Below, piece after piece: positions 1 to 6,710 of a DNA stretch of 14,007 nt (position 1 is its first letter; the number at the start of each line of letters is the position of its first letter). A program made the position numbers and the translations under genes. The notes beneath the pieces were generated by a model. It had not been told where the DNA came from. It did no database searches and worked only from the letters and a program-made list of their open reading frames with translations. The DNA is from an uncultured Bacilli bacterium (GTDB taxonomy: Bacteria; Bacillota_I; Bacilli_A; RF39; UBA660). The stretch spans positions 1-14,007 of the forward strand of contig CAJTYF010000040.1 in the NCBI GenBank assembly GCA_910583945.1, given 5' to 3'.

Positions 1-758
1 ACATTGAAGCAGGAAAAGCGTTACATCGAAATACGTATCGAGGAAAAGATATAACCAGTTATTATACAGATGGAAGTCTTTATACTAGAATAGCCAATGG
101 AAGTTTTGAAGACATTTATGTCGGAGATTATATTAATGCTAACGATGTCACATGGTTAATAGCAGACATTGATAATTATTTATATAGTGGTTACCGTGGG
201 GAAGAATTATTTTTAGAAAAACATCATGCAACGATTATACCAGCAGAACCCTTAATGAATGCATCCATAAATGATACAGATACAAATGTAGGAGGTTATG
301 CAAGCAGTCAAATGGTAACAAAAACATTGACACAATTAGTATCAAATGATGGAATTGTAAGTAAAACATTTGGTAAAAATTTGATTGAATATCAAAATGT
401 TCTTTCAAATAGAATAAATAATAATGCAATAAATCGAACGGGGGGACGAACATCAGGTGCTTCAGACGAATGGGGGATGTATAAAAGGAGTATTGATTTA
501 ATGAGCGAAGTAAACATATTCGGAACGATTGTATGGTCATCTTCTGGCTACGATATAGGAATCGATAATCGCCAATATGCTCTATTCCAACTTAAACCAG
601 AATTTATTAATTCTTATAATAGAGAAACATTTTCTTATTATCTTAAAGGCATCTATCATGCAACGGGTACTATTGCTGTAGGGACTGAAGGAGCGGCGAC
701 TTTTAGTGCTCATTCCGTGCAAAAATTAGGAGTTCGTCCAAGATTCTTAATTGGATAA
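1..758 (+). CDS. Phage-type structural protein, C-terminal part (5' end outside window)
   Basis: The frame is open from base 3 to the TAA at 756-758, about 251 residues, so the start lies to the left. The protein looks like a widespread prophage family of Firmicutes that I recognise from its motifs: a FEDIYVGDYI-like segment, TWLIADID, a HHATIIP segment, then an INDTDTNVGGY segment, an IDLMSEVNIFG segment, and the terminal GVRPRFLIG. The last motif is typical of DUF6273-like or C-type-lectin-like folds in phage tail or surface proteins. The exact role (tail tip, fibre or capsid decoration) cannot be read from the sequence. No other phage gene follows; the next gene is a host-type ferredoxin on the other strand, so this is either the right end of a prophage or an isolated captured gene. 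A terminator hairpin begins two bases after the stop codon. Confidence 0.7.
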   Translation, partial: IEAGKALHRNTYRGKDITSYYTDGSLYTRIANGSFEDIYVGDYINANDVTWLIADIDNYLYSGYRGEELFLEKHHATIIPAEPLMNASINDTDTNVGGYASSQMVTKTLTQLVSNDGIVSKTFGKNLIEYQNVLSNRINNNAINRTGGRTSGASDEWGMYKRSIDLMSEVNIFGTIVWSSSGYDIGIDNRQYALFQLKPEFINSYNRETFSYYLKGIYHATGTIAVGTEGAATFSAHSVQKLGVRPRFLIG

Positions 759-759
759 T

Positions 760-783
760 AAAAAAGGTCATTTGACCTTTTTT
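760..783. terminator. Bidirectional intrinsic terminator
   Basis: Perfect inverted repeat with 11-bp arms (760-770 and 773-783, core GGTCA/TGACC) flanked by A6 and T6 runs. It can end the phage-type gene on + and the ferredoxin gene on -. The ferredoxin stop codon (782-784) overlaps the edge of the stem. Confidence 0.85.
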
Positions 784-1114
784 AAGCTGCATCCTCTTCT
801 TCATCAATTGAACAATCACAATGTTCGCAAAGACATGTTTCACAATCACAACAGTCCTCTTCGTCTTCTGTTTTTTGTTCATGAGTCATTGGAACAATTT
901 TTTCATCCATTTCATTTTGTTTTTCACTTTCAAAAATAGAAATAGCACTTGTAGGACAAGATTCGATAGCAAGTTGAACAGCTTCTTCTTCAATATGTTC
1001 ATTAGTAAGAACTTCTGACTTGCCTTCCTCATCAAAATAAAAAGTATCGCTCGCTATATTAACACAAGCACCACATCCAATACATCTTTCTTTTTCTACT
1101 TGAATTTTTTTCAT
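782..1114 (-). CDS. fer: [4Fe-4S] ferredoxin with cysteine-rich C-terminal tail
   Basis: Predicted 110-residue soluble electron carrier. The N-terminal half is a classic single-cluster bacterial ferredoxin: cysteines 11, 14 and 17 in a CIGCGAC motif, and Cys53 followed by Pro54 (CPTSAI) complete one [4Fe-4S] site. I start at the ATG at 1114 because AGGAGA (1122-1127 on the plus strand) lies at good spacing; an in-frame ATG 16 codons further upstream has no such site. The oddity is the C-terminal half: after the usual end near residue 60 comes an acidic linker and a tail with seven cysteines (88, 89, 91, 94, 96, 99, 101) packed between Asp and Glu, then an all-acidic end. Usual one-cluster ferredoxins end near 60-80 residues. 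The tail could bind a second metal or simply be a low-complexity extension. The gene stands alone with its own promoter and terminator. Confidence 0.88.
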   Translation of the reverse strand: MKKIQVEKERCIGCGACVNIASDTFYFDEEGKSEVLTNEHIEEEAVQLAIESCPTSAISIFESEKQNEMDEKIVPMTHEQKTEDEEDCCDCETCLCEHCDCSIDEEEDAA

Positions 1115-1133
1115 TTTCTCATCTCCTAAAATC

Positions 1134-1162
1134 ATTATACGAAGACTTATATTAAAAATCAA
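1134..1162 (-). promoter_or_regulatory. Promoter of the ferredoxin gene
   Basis: On the minus strand a -35 TTGATT (plus 1157-1162) and a perfect -10 TATAAT (plus 1134-1139) are separated by 17 bp, about 20 bp before the start codon at 1114. Confidence 0.75.
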
Positions 1163-1191
1163 TGAATACTATTTTAAAAATTTAAAAATTA

Positions 1192-1200
1192 TGTTATGAT
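1192..1200 (+). promoter_or_regulatory. Extended -10 promoter for the 1228-2043 gene
   Basis: TG (1192-1193), one base, then TATGAT (1195-1200). No good -35. It lies 28 bp before the TTG start and opens the sporulation-type block. Confidence 0.55.
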
Positions 1201-1227
1201 ACTTTTGAATAGTGTAGGTGATGACTG

Positions 1228-2043
1228 TTGAGCTCTAGAATGGATAAATATTTAGAAGAAGAACCCACTAGAAATGTTGGGTCAAGAACTCGAAAAAATA
1301 AAAATCTTTATCAAGAAATAAACGATGATGATCTAGAAAATATTAATCTTGCTAGTAATGCTCATGTCATCGGAGACAATGAAAAAAATATTGATGTCGA
1401 TAAAATAAAAGAAATTTTAGAAAAAAAATACCATAAAGAACCACCAAGAAGAACCAGTCTTTTTGAAGACGAAAAAGAACCAAGCCCTGAAAGAAATAGA
1501 GAAGAAGAAACAAAAGAATACGATATTAATGCCATCATTGAAAAAGCCAAACAAGATAAAGACGTCGATTATGAAAGAGACCGTTTAAAAAAAATTAGAG
1601 ATACCCAATACAATATCTTAAAAGGTCTAGATTTAGATAATGAAAAAGAAGAAAATGATAAAAGCGCTAAAGAACAAGACTTAATGAATTTAATAAATAC
1701 AATTACAGAAAAAGAATTAACAAGAGAGATGAATCCTTTAGACATTTTAACAGACTTAAAAGGCAGTGACAACACGGAAGTCTTAGAAGGAATAAAAGAA
1801 GAAGTGAATCAAAAAAATATTGAAGAAGCCGTTAAAAAGCAAGTGAAAAAAGAAGTAGACAAAACATTTTATACTAATTCTCTTTCCTTCACCAAAAGTG
1901 ATTTTGATGACTTTAACGATTTAAAAAGTGATTTAGAAACCAATAAAACATTGGTAAGAGTACTTTTAATAATTGTGATTATTGCAGTATTAATTGCTCT
2001 ATTCTTTTTAATCAATCATTTTTTTAAATTGAATTGGTTTTAA
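1228..2043 (+). CDS. Unknown charged protein with C-terminal membrane anchor
   Basis: Predicted 271 residues; I do not recognise a family. About 240 residues are hydrophilic, rich in Lys, Glu, Asp and Asn, with long predicted helical stretches, then one strongly hydrophobic segment (about residues 242-265) and a short FFKLNWF end. There is no N-terminal signal peptide, so this looks like a tail-anchored protein with most of its mass in the cytoplasm. The start is TTG at 1228, chosen because AGGTGAT (1215-1221) is 6 bp upstream; the first in-frame ATG (1240) is too far from that site. It is followed after 28 bp by yunB, and the gene at 2834 also ends in a membrane helix. A link to envelope or sporulation is only inference from position. 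Confidence 0.75.
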   Translation: MSSRMDKYLEEEPTRNVGSRTRKNKNLYQEINDDDLENINLASNAHVIGDNEKNIDVDKIKEILEKKYHKEPPRRTSLFEDEKEPSPERNREEETKEYDINAIIEKAKQDKDVDYERDRLKKIRDTQYNILKGLDLDNEKEENDKSAKEQDLMNLINTITEKELTREMNPLDILTDLKGSDNTEVLEGIKEEVNQKNIEEAVKKQVKKEVDKTFYTNSLSFTKSDFDDFNDLKSDLETNKTLVRVLLIIVIIAVLIALFFLINHFFKLNWF

Positions 2044-2071
2044 AAGAAACAAATTAAAATATATATATAAT

Positions 2072-2800
2072 ATGAAAATAAAAAAGAATAAAAGAATTTC
2101 CATTTATAAAATATTTGGTTTAATTATAATAATTATTCTTTTTTTTACGGTCTTTTTATTTATGAAATTTAATAAAAAAATTACACCAAGACTTTTAAAT
2201 GTCGCCGCCGCAAGCATTAATAAATTAAATGAAACCATTTTAACCAATTACCGCGTAAAAGATATTTATAAACAAGTTGATTTAGAAAACTGCATAAAAG
2301 TGGTCAAAAATAATAAAGATGAAATTATTACAGTAGACTTTAACTTAGAAAGAGTTTATGAAGCTTTATCCATTTTAACAGAATACATTCAAAAAAGTGT
2401 CGGGGACCACTCCTTAAGAAAAGAAATACTCAACCATTATCAAGAAGATTTATCCTCAGGCTTAGATAGCATCATATTAAGTTTACCCATAGGTATTTCA
2501 AGCGATGGCATTTATTTAGTGAACTTAGGACCAAGAATACCAGTAAAAGTAAATTATATGGGGTATGTATCCAGTAGCGTTCGCATAAAATTAGAAGACT
2601 ATGGAATCAATAATGCTCTAATTTCAATTTACATTGATTGTTTTATAGGAAATGAATTTATAGCTCCTTTTAAGGAAGAAAAACAAAATCATGAATACAA
2701 TATTTTAATCTATTCTAAAATTATTCAAGGCATTGTTCCCACTTACTTTGGAGGAAGCATTGAGAAAAAAAGTAATCTTTTAAGTCTTCCTATAAATTAA
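2072..2800 (+). CDS. yunB: Sporulation protein YunB
   Basis: Predicted 242 residues, close to the size I recall for the YunB family (about 250). Layout: a basic N-terminus, one transmembrane helix (about residues 13-33, FGLIIIIILFFTVFLF), then a globular domain outside the membrane. Family features visible are the Asn/Ala-rich helix after the anchor, the ILSLPIGI segment, the GPRIPVKV motif, the YGINNALISIYID strand and the IVPTYFGG end. YunB is a sporulation protein of the mother-cell programme in Bacillus; its molecular role is not firmly known to me. No clear Shine-Dalgarno precedes the ATG; a TATAAT ends directly at the start codon, too close to be its own promoter, so translation may depend on read-through from the gene before. 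Confidence 0.85.
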   Translation: MKIKKNKRISIYKIFGLIIIIILFFTVFLFMKFNKKITPRLLNVAAASINKLNETILTNYRVKDIYKQVDLENCIKVVKNNKDEIITVDFNLERVYEALSILTEYIQKSVGDHSLRKEILNHYQEDLSSGLDSIILSLPIGISSDGIYLVNLGPRIPVKVNYMGYVSSSVRIKLEDYGINNALISIYIDCFIGNEFIAPFKEEKQNHEYNILIYSKIIQGIVPTYFGGSIEKKSNLLSLPIN

Positions 2801-2806
2801 TCTCTG

Positions 2807-2815
2807 TGTTATAAT
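2807..2815 (+). promoter_or_regulatory. Extended -10 promoter for the 2834-3655 gene
   Basis: TG (2807-2808), one base, TATAAT (2810-2815), a consensus extended -10 just after the yunB stop. No good -35 is visible. Confidence 0.65.
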
Positions 2816-2833
2816 TTATTATAGGTGAAGAAT

Positions 2834-3655
2834 ATGAATGAACAATTATTCATAAATGAAGCAATAGATTCAGCAATTAGAAAATATATAAAATGTAAAG
2901 AAGGAATGAATGAAGCAGAGCTTGATAGCTTTGAATGTGTCGTGATTCGAGCATTAGTGCTTATTTATGGTGAATTAGATATCTTAAATCCTTTTAAAAT
3001 TAATAATGAGAAAAACTTTAACGATAATTTAAAGAAGTTTGGATTAAGTGAAACCACGTTATTAGAATTTAAAGAAAGATTTTTTAATTTCTATAAAAAT
3101 GCTATGGATACCTTAGCTGTAAAACAAGATTTCTTAAGTATTCAAAAAAGTTTAATCGATATGTTTATGCTTAAAAAAAGTCATGTTTTAATTAGTGATG
3201 ATGAAATTGAACAATTTAAAAATTTACTCTATACCAAAGAAGATGCGAATCCTTCAAAATTTGCGTTTTATTCAAAATACACACCAGAGAGTGATGAAAT
3301 TAAAAACTATTATAATAATGAGCTTTTTAAACTAAGTCATATTTATAATTTTACAGAGTTTAATGATCTCTTATTAAGTAGCGAAGCTTATCAATTGGCG
3401 GGTTATAATTTTCCAGAAATTCAAAACAAAAAAGAATCTGAAATTCAAAACATTAATAATAAAGTTTATCACTTTTTTAATATTAAGGATAGTGATGAAA
3501 ATAAAAGAGTTCGTTTAGAAAATGCCATCCTTTATTATAAAAAATATGGAAGTCCAGAACACAGCAATGGCTACGTGAATTTATTATTAGTTTTAAGTAT
3601 GGTCGCAACTGGATTAATGTTGATTTTCATCTTTAGTGTTCAATTTATGAGGTAA
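2834..3655 (+). CDS. Unknown protein with C-terminal transmembrane helix
   Basis: Predicted 273 residues; family not recognised. It is largely helical and soluble, with a single hydrophobic helix at the very end (VNLLLVLSMVATGLMLIFIF) followed by only a few residues, which is a tail-anchored layout. I start at the ATG at 2834: AGGTGA overlaps the upstream GTG at 2825 and lies 5 bp before the ATG, so the GTG is more likely part of the ribosome binding site. The gene has its own extended -10 promoter and ends in the ribosome binding site of yutD (GAGGTAA, 3649-3655), which suggests translational coupling with yutD. The position between yunB and yutD is where Bacillus carries other genes. Confidence 0.78.
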   Translation: MNEQLFINEAIDSAIRKYIKCKEGMNEAELDSFECVVIRALVLIYGELDILNPFKINNEKNFNDNLKKFGLSETTLLEFKERFFNFYKNAMDTLAVKQDFLSIQKSLIDMFMLKKSHVLISDDEIEQFKNLLYTKEDANPSKFAFYSKYTPESDEIKNYYNNELFKLSHIYNFTEFNDLLLSSEAYQLAGYNFPEIQNKKESEIQNINNKVYHFFNIKDSDENKRVRLENAILYYKKYGSPEHSNGYVNLLLVLSMVATGLMLIFIFSVQFMR

Positions 3656-3660
3656 GATAA

Positions 3661-3939
3661 GTGGAAGTAGAACTTTTAGACACAAAATATAAAGTAATCA
3701 AAAATGTTCGTGATGCTTATAACGAGAAAGAATTAAAAGAATGTTTTACAGAATATTTTTTAGATTATGATTATGTTTTAGGAGATTATTCTTATGGAAA
3801 ATTAAGATTGAAAGGTTTTAATAAAAAAGAAAATAAAAACTTTAAACCTTTAAACGATTATCAAAAAATAGAAGAATATATCAATAATTATTGTGCTTAT
3901 GGATGTAGACACTTTGTGATTACAAAACTCTTGAAATAG
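3661..3939 (+). CDS. yutD: YutD family protein (DUF1027)
   Basis: Predicted 92-residue soluble protein. It matches the YutD/DUF1027 pattern in order: an N-terminal strand pair with IKNVRDAYNEKELKE, the motif DYVLGDYSYGKLRLKGF (about residues 37-53), a DYQKIEEYINNYC segment and CRHFVITK at the end with conserved Tyr-Cys and Gly-Cys. In other Bacilli the motif is typically DYIVGDWxxxQLRLKGF. The function of the family is not known to me. The start is GTG at 3661, with GAGGTAA ending 5 bp upstream inside the stop codon of the preceding gene. The TAG stop lies in the loop of a terminator, and a promoter for the next gene uses bases of the same stretch. Confidence 0.85.
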   Translation: MEVELLDTKYKVIKNVRDAYNEKELKECFTEYFLDYDYVLGDYSYGKLRLKGFNKKENKNFKPLNDYQKIEEYINNYCAYGCRHFVITKLLK

Positions 3940-3947
3940 AGTTTTTT
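3924..3947 (+). terminator. Intrinsic terminator after yutD
   Basis: Arms AAAACTC (3924-3930) and GAGTTTT (3939-3945), 8-nt loop holding the yutD stop codon, T6 at 3942-3947. The stem is short and A/T-rich, so it is probably leaky. Confidence 0.6.
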
Positions 3948-3959
3948 ATTTGCTATAAT
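3931..3959 (+). promoter_or_regulatory. Promoter for the repeat protein, lying over the yutD terminator
   Basis: -35 TTGAAA (3931-3936, in the terminator loop), 17-bp spacer, -10 TATAAT (3954-3959) with an extended TG at 3951-3952. This is one of the best protein-gene promoters in the window. Confidence 0.75.
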
Positions 3960-3985
3960 CATTTATAGAATAGCGAGGAATGTAT

Positions 3986-5452
3986 ATGGCAAGTACAATT
4001 TTAAATTTTCCAGATGGAAGCAAAGAAGAAAGAAGAGTAATTTCGCATTTTGAAGTAGAAGAAGATAAATTAAACATATTAGTTTTTGATATGGATAAAG
4101 AATTAAATGGTAATCATTGTACCCATGTGAGTTATCTTTCTCCAGAAGGAAGATATCAAAATGTTGTAGACCCAGAAAAATGGGATTTATGTAAAGGAAC
4201 ACTTGTAAAAGCTTTGCATGGTCAAGCAAAAGAAAATTATCGTCCTGTTCCAGCTGAAATTTCTGTAACAGCCGATCCTTCTCGTGAATTATATTTAAGA
4301 CCAGCAAACTATATGCCTTTAGTTGAAAACTATGAAAACTATTTATTAGAATATGAAAGAAATCCATTAGGAAATGAAACACCGATTATGGATGCAAATG
4401 AAATCCAACCTATTACTTCTGATAATGTAATAACAGCCGATGTTCAAGAAGTCAAAATTGTTGATGAAAACACACCAAACAATGATATTACCGAAATATC
4501 AAGCATGTCTTCTATTCCAGTAGAAGGAACTATGGTGGACAATTCTAATGTTGATTTGAATACTCAAGGATATAGTTTAGGAAATGAAATGGGGATCATT
4601 CCAGAAATACCAAGTGCTTCTGAGCAACCAGTAGCACCATCCAATACTTCAGATAATATTGTTTCATTCCCAGAACCAATTATGCCAACAGATATCAATA
4701 CAGCGAGTCAAGTAAGTGTTATTCCAGAAGTTGGAAACAGTATTATGAATGAAACACCGAATATCCAGGAAATACCGAGTGCTTCTGAGCAACCAGTAGC
4801 GCCATCCAATACTTCAGATAATATTGTTTCATTCCCGGAGCCAATCATGCCAACAGATATCAATACAGCGAGTCAAGTAAATGTTATTCCAGAAGTTGGA
4901 AACAGTATTATGAATGAAACACCGAATATCCAGGAAATACCAAGCATTCCTGAACAACCAGTAGCTCCATCTAATACTACCGATAAAATTGTGCCATTCC
5001 CAGAACCAATTATGCCAACAGATATCAATACAGCGAGTCAAGTAAGCGTTACTCCAGAAGTTGGAAACAGGGTTATGAATGAAACACCGATTATCTCAGA
5101 AATGCCAAGTGCTCCTGTAACGACGCCAACTCCAAGTAATCAAGTAAATTCTACTTCAGAAGAAAACAAATCCATTGTAACCGATTCTTATTTAGGAAAT
5201 GCTAACCAAATTATCGAAAGTATGAAAATGGCAAGTCAAGAACATAAAGAAAAACGTAAAGCATTAGAGGAAGAATACAATCAAAAATATGAAAAATTAG
5301 GTGAAGAATACCTTGCAACTTTAAATCAAATGAAACAACAAATGGTAGAACATTTAAAAGAAGCAAAAGATTATGGCGATATATTAAAAGGTAAATTTGA
5401 AGCTCAAAATAATAGGGAGCAAGAAGGGCCAAGCCTTCAAAGAGCAGCTTAA
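3986..5452 (+). CDS. Unknown protein with tandem 55-residue repeats and C-terminal coiled coil
   Basis: Predicted 488 residues; no family recognised. Three parts are visible: an N-terminal folded-looking domain (about 1-130; begins ASTILNFPDGS, ends in a YENYLLEYERN helix); a Pro/Ser/Thr/Asn-rich linker-like middle holding three tandem 55-residue repeats (about 207-371, each beginning EIPS and containing PFPEPIMPTDINTASQV or a close variant); and a C-terminal charged coiled coil (about 405-470, with EEEYNQKYEKLGEEY and a Gln/Met-rich stretch). No signal peptide or membrane helix is seen. I start at the ATG at 3986 because GAGGAA (3975-3980) is 5 bp upstream; the ATG at 3980 overlaps that site. 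Position between yutD and yutH makes a coat- or spore-related role possible, but that is inference. A terminator overlaps the stop codon. Confidence 0.8.
   Translation: MASTILNFPDGSKEERRVISHFEVEEDKLNILVFDMDKELNGNHCTHVSYLSPEGRYQNVVDPEKWDLCKGTLVKALHGQAKENYRPVPAEISVTADPSRELYLRPANYMPLVENYENYLLEYERNPLGNETPIMDANEIQPITSDNVITADVQEVKIVDENTPNNDITEISSMSSIPVEGTMVDNSNVDLNTQGYSLGNEMGIIPEIPSASEQPVAPSNTSDNIVSFPEPIMPTDINTASQVSVIPEVGNSIMNETPNIQEIPSASEQPVAPSNTSDNIVSFPEPIMPTDINTASQVNVIPEVGNSIMNETPNIQEIPSIPEQPVAPSNTTDKIVPFPEPIMPTDINTASQVSVTPEVGNRVMNETPIISEMPSAPVTTPTPSNQVNSTSEENKSIVTDSYLGNANQIIESMKMASQEHKEKRKALEEEYNQKYEKLGEEYLATLNQMKQQMVEHLKEAKDYGDILKGKFEAQNNREQEGPSLQRAA
4604..5098 (+). repeat. Three tandem 165-bp coding repeats
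   Basis: Units start at 4604, 4769 and 4934, exactly 165 bp (55 codons) apart. By eye, units 1 and 2 differ at about six bases; unit 3 is more diverged, mainly in its first half. A broken partial unit follows at 5099, and a short related piece (GNETPIM) occurs upstream near 4370, so the array may once have been longer. Confidence 0.92.
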
Positions 5453-5473
5453 GTATATTACTTAAGCTTTTTT
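5446..5473 (+). terminator. Intrinsic terminator after the repeat protein
   Basis: Nine-bp perfect stem (5446-5454 with 5460-5468, AGCTTAAGT/ACTTAAGCT), 5-nt loop, then a run of T. The TAA stop (5450-5452) is inside the 5' arm. Confidence 0.85.
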
Positions 5474-5495
5474 CATATCATTTTATAGTGATGCT

Positions 5496-6419
5496 ATGAA
5501 AGAATTATTAATAAAATACTATAACGTAAATGAAAACATCATCGAAGAAAATTCAAGATGCCTATTTATCAAAAATAATAAAAAATACTTATTCCTTCCT
5601 TTTGAAAGAAGTGAAGAAGAATTTTCTGAACTTTTTTCGTTAAATGAAGAACTGATGAATAAGCATATTCCTACAAGCTTATTCATATTAAATAAACAAA
5701 ATAATTACATTACAATAGAAGATAATTTAAAGTATATTCTTTTAGAAATGCCTTTAGAAAATCAAGAATACAATGTATTAGATATGATGAAATTTCATAA
5801 TCAATTAGTGATTAGTAGTAAAAAGAGTATTTTATATCGTAACAAATGGGCTGAACTTTGGAGTAAAAAAATTGATTACTTTGAATATCAAGTAAGAGAA
5901 TTAGGACGAGACAAACCAATTATTTTAAACAGTTTTAGCTATTACAGTGGGTTAGCTGAAAATGCCATTAGCTACATTAATAGTACTATAAAAAAACACC
6001 AACCAACCATTAGTGAAAAAATAACGTTGCAAAGAAAAAGAATTAATTTTCCAAATTTAAGTTGCGATTATTTTAATCCCTTAAACTATATTATTGACTT
6101 AGAAGTTCGTGACATCGCTTCTTATTTTAAATCCTTATTTTTCGAATCTAAAGAAAATTTAAAAATTGAAATAAATGCTTATTTTAAAAATAAAAAACTG
6201 AGTCTTTACGGCTATCAGCTTTTATACGCCAGACTCATCTATCCATCTTTTTATTTTGACATTTATGAAAGTGTAATGGAAGGAAAAAAAGAAGAAAAAG
6301 AACTCTTAAATATTATCAATCAAGTAGACGATTATGAAATTTTTTTGAAAGAAATGTTTTATCTCTTGCGCAACTTTGCTCCCATTGATCCAATAGAATG
6401 GTTAATAAAAGAATCATAA
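5496..6419 (+). CDS. yutH: YutH-like spore coat-associated protein (CotS/kinase-like family)
   Basis: Predicted 307 residues. It resembles the CotS/YutH group of spore coat-associated proteins, which have a protein-kinase-like fold. Visible family features: an N-terminal part with NNYITIEDNLKYILLEMP; a middle helix region around WAELWSKKIDYFEYQ; the DLEVRDIASYFKSLFF segment (iDxxxRDxAxYxKxxFF pattern); LYGYQLLYARLIYPSFYFDIYE; and the terminal FAPIDPIEWLIKES, like the IPxxxWL end common in this family. I see no clean catalytic HxD or DFG motif, so it is probably not an active kinase. The ribosome binding site is weak (GTGAT, 3 bp before the ATG). A strong terminator stands just upstream and the only -10-like element (TATAGT, 5484-5489) is almost at the start codon. 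The 3' end overlaps the opposite-strand yutI by 6 bp. Confidence 0.72.
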   Translation: MKELLIKYYNVNENIIEENSRCLFIKNNKKYLFLPFERSEEEFSELFSLNEELMNKHIPTSLFILNKQNNYITIEDNLKYILLEMPLENQEYNVLDMMKFHNQLVISSKKSILYRNKWAELWSKKIDYFEYQVRELGRDKPIILNSFSYYSGLAENAISYINSTIKKHQPTISEKITLQRKRINFPNLSCDYFNPLNYIIDLEVRDIASYFKSLFFESKENLKIEINAYFKNKKLSLYGYQLLYARLIYPSFYFDIYESVMEGKKEEKELLNIINQVDDYEIFLKEMFYLLRNFAPIDPIEWLIKES

Positions 6420-6638
6420 CTCTACATTTATAATGCCCTCAATTTCTTCAACTTCACTTTGAAGCATATTTAAAATATAATTTTTTAAAGTAAAATCTTG
6501 TCCTAAACAATCAACACAATGACCTTTTAATTTAACATAGACGTAATGATCTTCATATTTTACAAATTCTATATCACCACCATCCATATTAAGATAAGGT
6601 CTTAACTCTTCTATAATACTTTTAATTTTATCTTCCAT
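6414..6638 (-). CDS. yutI: NifU-like C-terminal domain Fe-S carrier protein
   Basis: Predicted 74-residue single-domain protein of the NifU C-terminal family, which carries or assembles Fe-S clusters for delivery to apoproteins. Features: the helix IEELRPYLNMDGGDIEFVKYE (the DGGD turn is highly conserved in the family), strand YVYVKLKGHC, the CxxC pair Cys41/Cys44 (normally in GxCxxCP), TLK, and a final helix with EVEEIEGIINVEL. The residue after the second Cys is Leu rather than the usual Pro. The start is supported by AGGTGA at 7-bp spacing. It converges with yutH, overlapping by 6 bp, and shares a 72-bp divergent promoter region with the S1 protein gene. In Bacillus the equivalent is yutI, in the same general neighbourhood. 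Confidence 0.88.
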   Translation of the reverse strand: MEDKIKSIIEELRPYLNMDGGDIEFVKYEDHYVYVKLKGHCVDCLGQDFTLKNYILNMLQSEVEEIEGIINVEL

Positions 6639-6658
6639 GTATGATTCACCTAATAGCT

Positions 6659-6664
6659 ATTATA
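6659..6664 (-). promoter_or_regulatory. -10 element of the yutI promoter
   Basis: Perfect TATAAT on the minus strand, 20 bp before the start codon; no good -35. It faces the + promoter at 6683-6691 in the same short region. Confidence 0.5.
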
Positions 6665-6682
6665 CACGAAATTAAAATAAAA

Positions 6683-6691
6683 TGGTATAAT
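6683..6691 (+). promoter_or_regulatory. Extended -10 promoter of the S1 protein gene
   Basis: TG (6683-6684), one base, TATAAT (6686-6691), then a strong AAAAGGAGG ribosome binding site (6697-6705) 5 bp before the ATG. Confidence 0.7.
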
Positions 6692-6710
6692 ACTCTAAAA
6701 GGAGGCTTGT

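Noticed and set aside
600..758. Possible variable region of a diversity-generating retroelement in the lectin-like C-terminus
   Set aside because: No template repeat, no reverse transcriptase and no typical adenine-rich codon pattern in the window.
2066..2080. TATAAT ending at the yunB start as a leaderless promoter
   Set aside because: The -10 touches the ATG, so transcription would begin inside the gene; the match is likely chance in A/T-rich sequence.
3963..4382. Minus-strand frame of 139 codons opposite the repeat protein
   Set aside because: No ribosome binding site; Leu/His-rich composition is typical of the antisense of an A-rich coding strand.
4829..5041. Minus-strand frame with repeated Cys/Trp segments
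   Set aside because: It is the antisense shadow of the 165-bp coding repeats.
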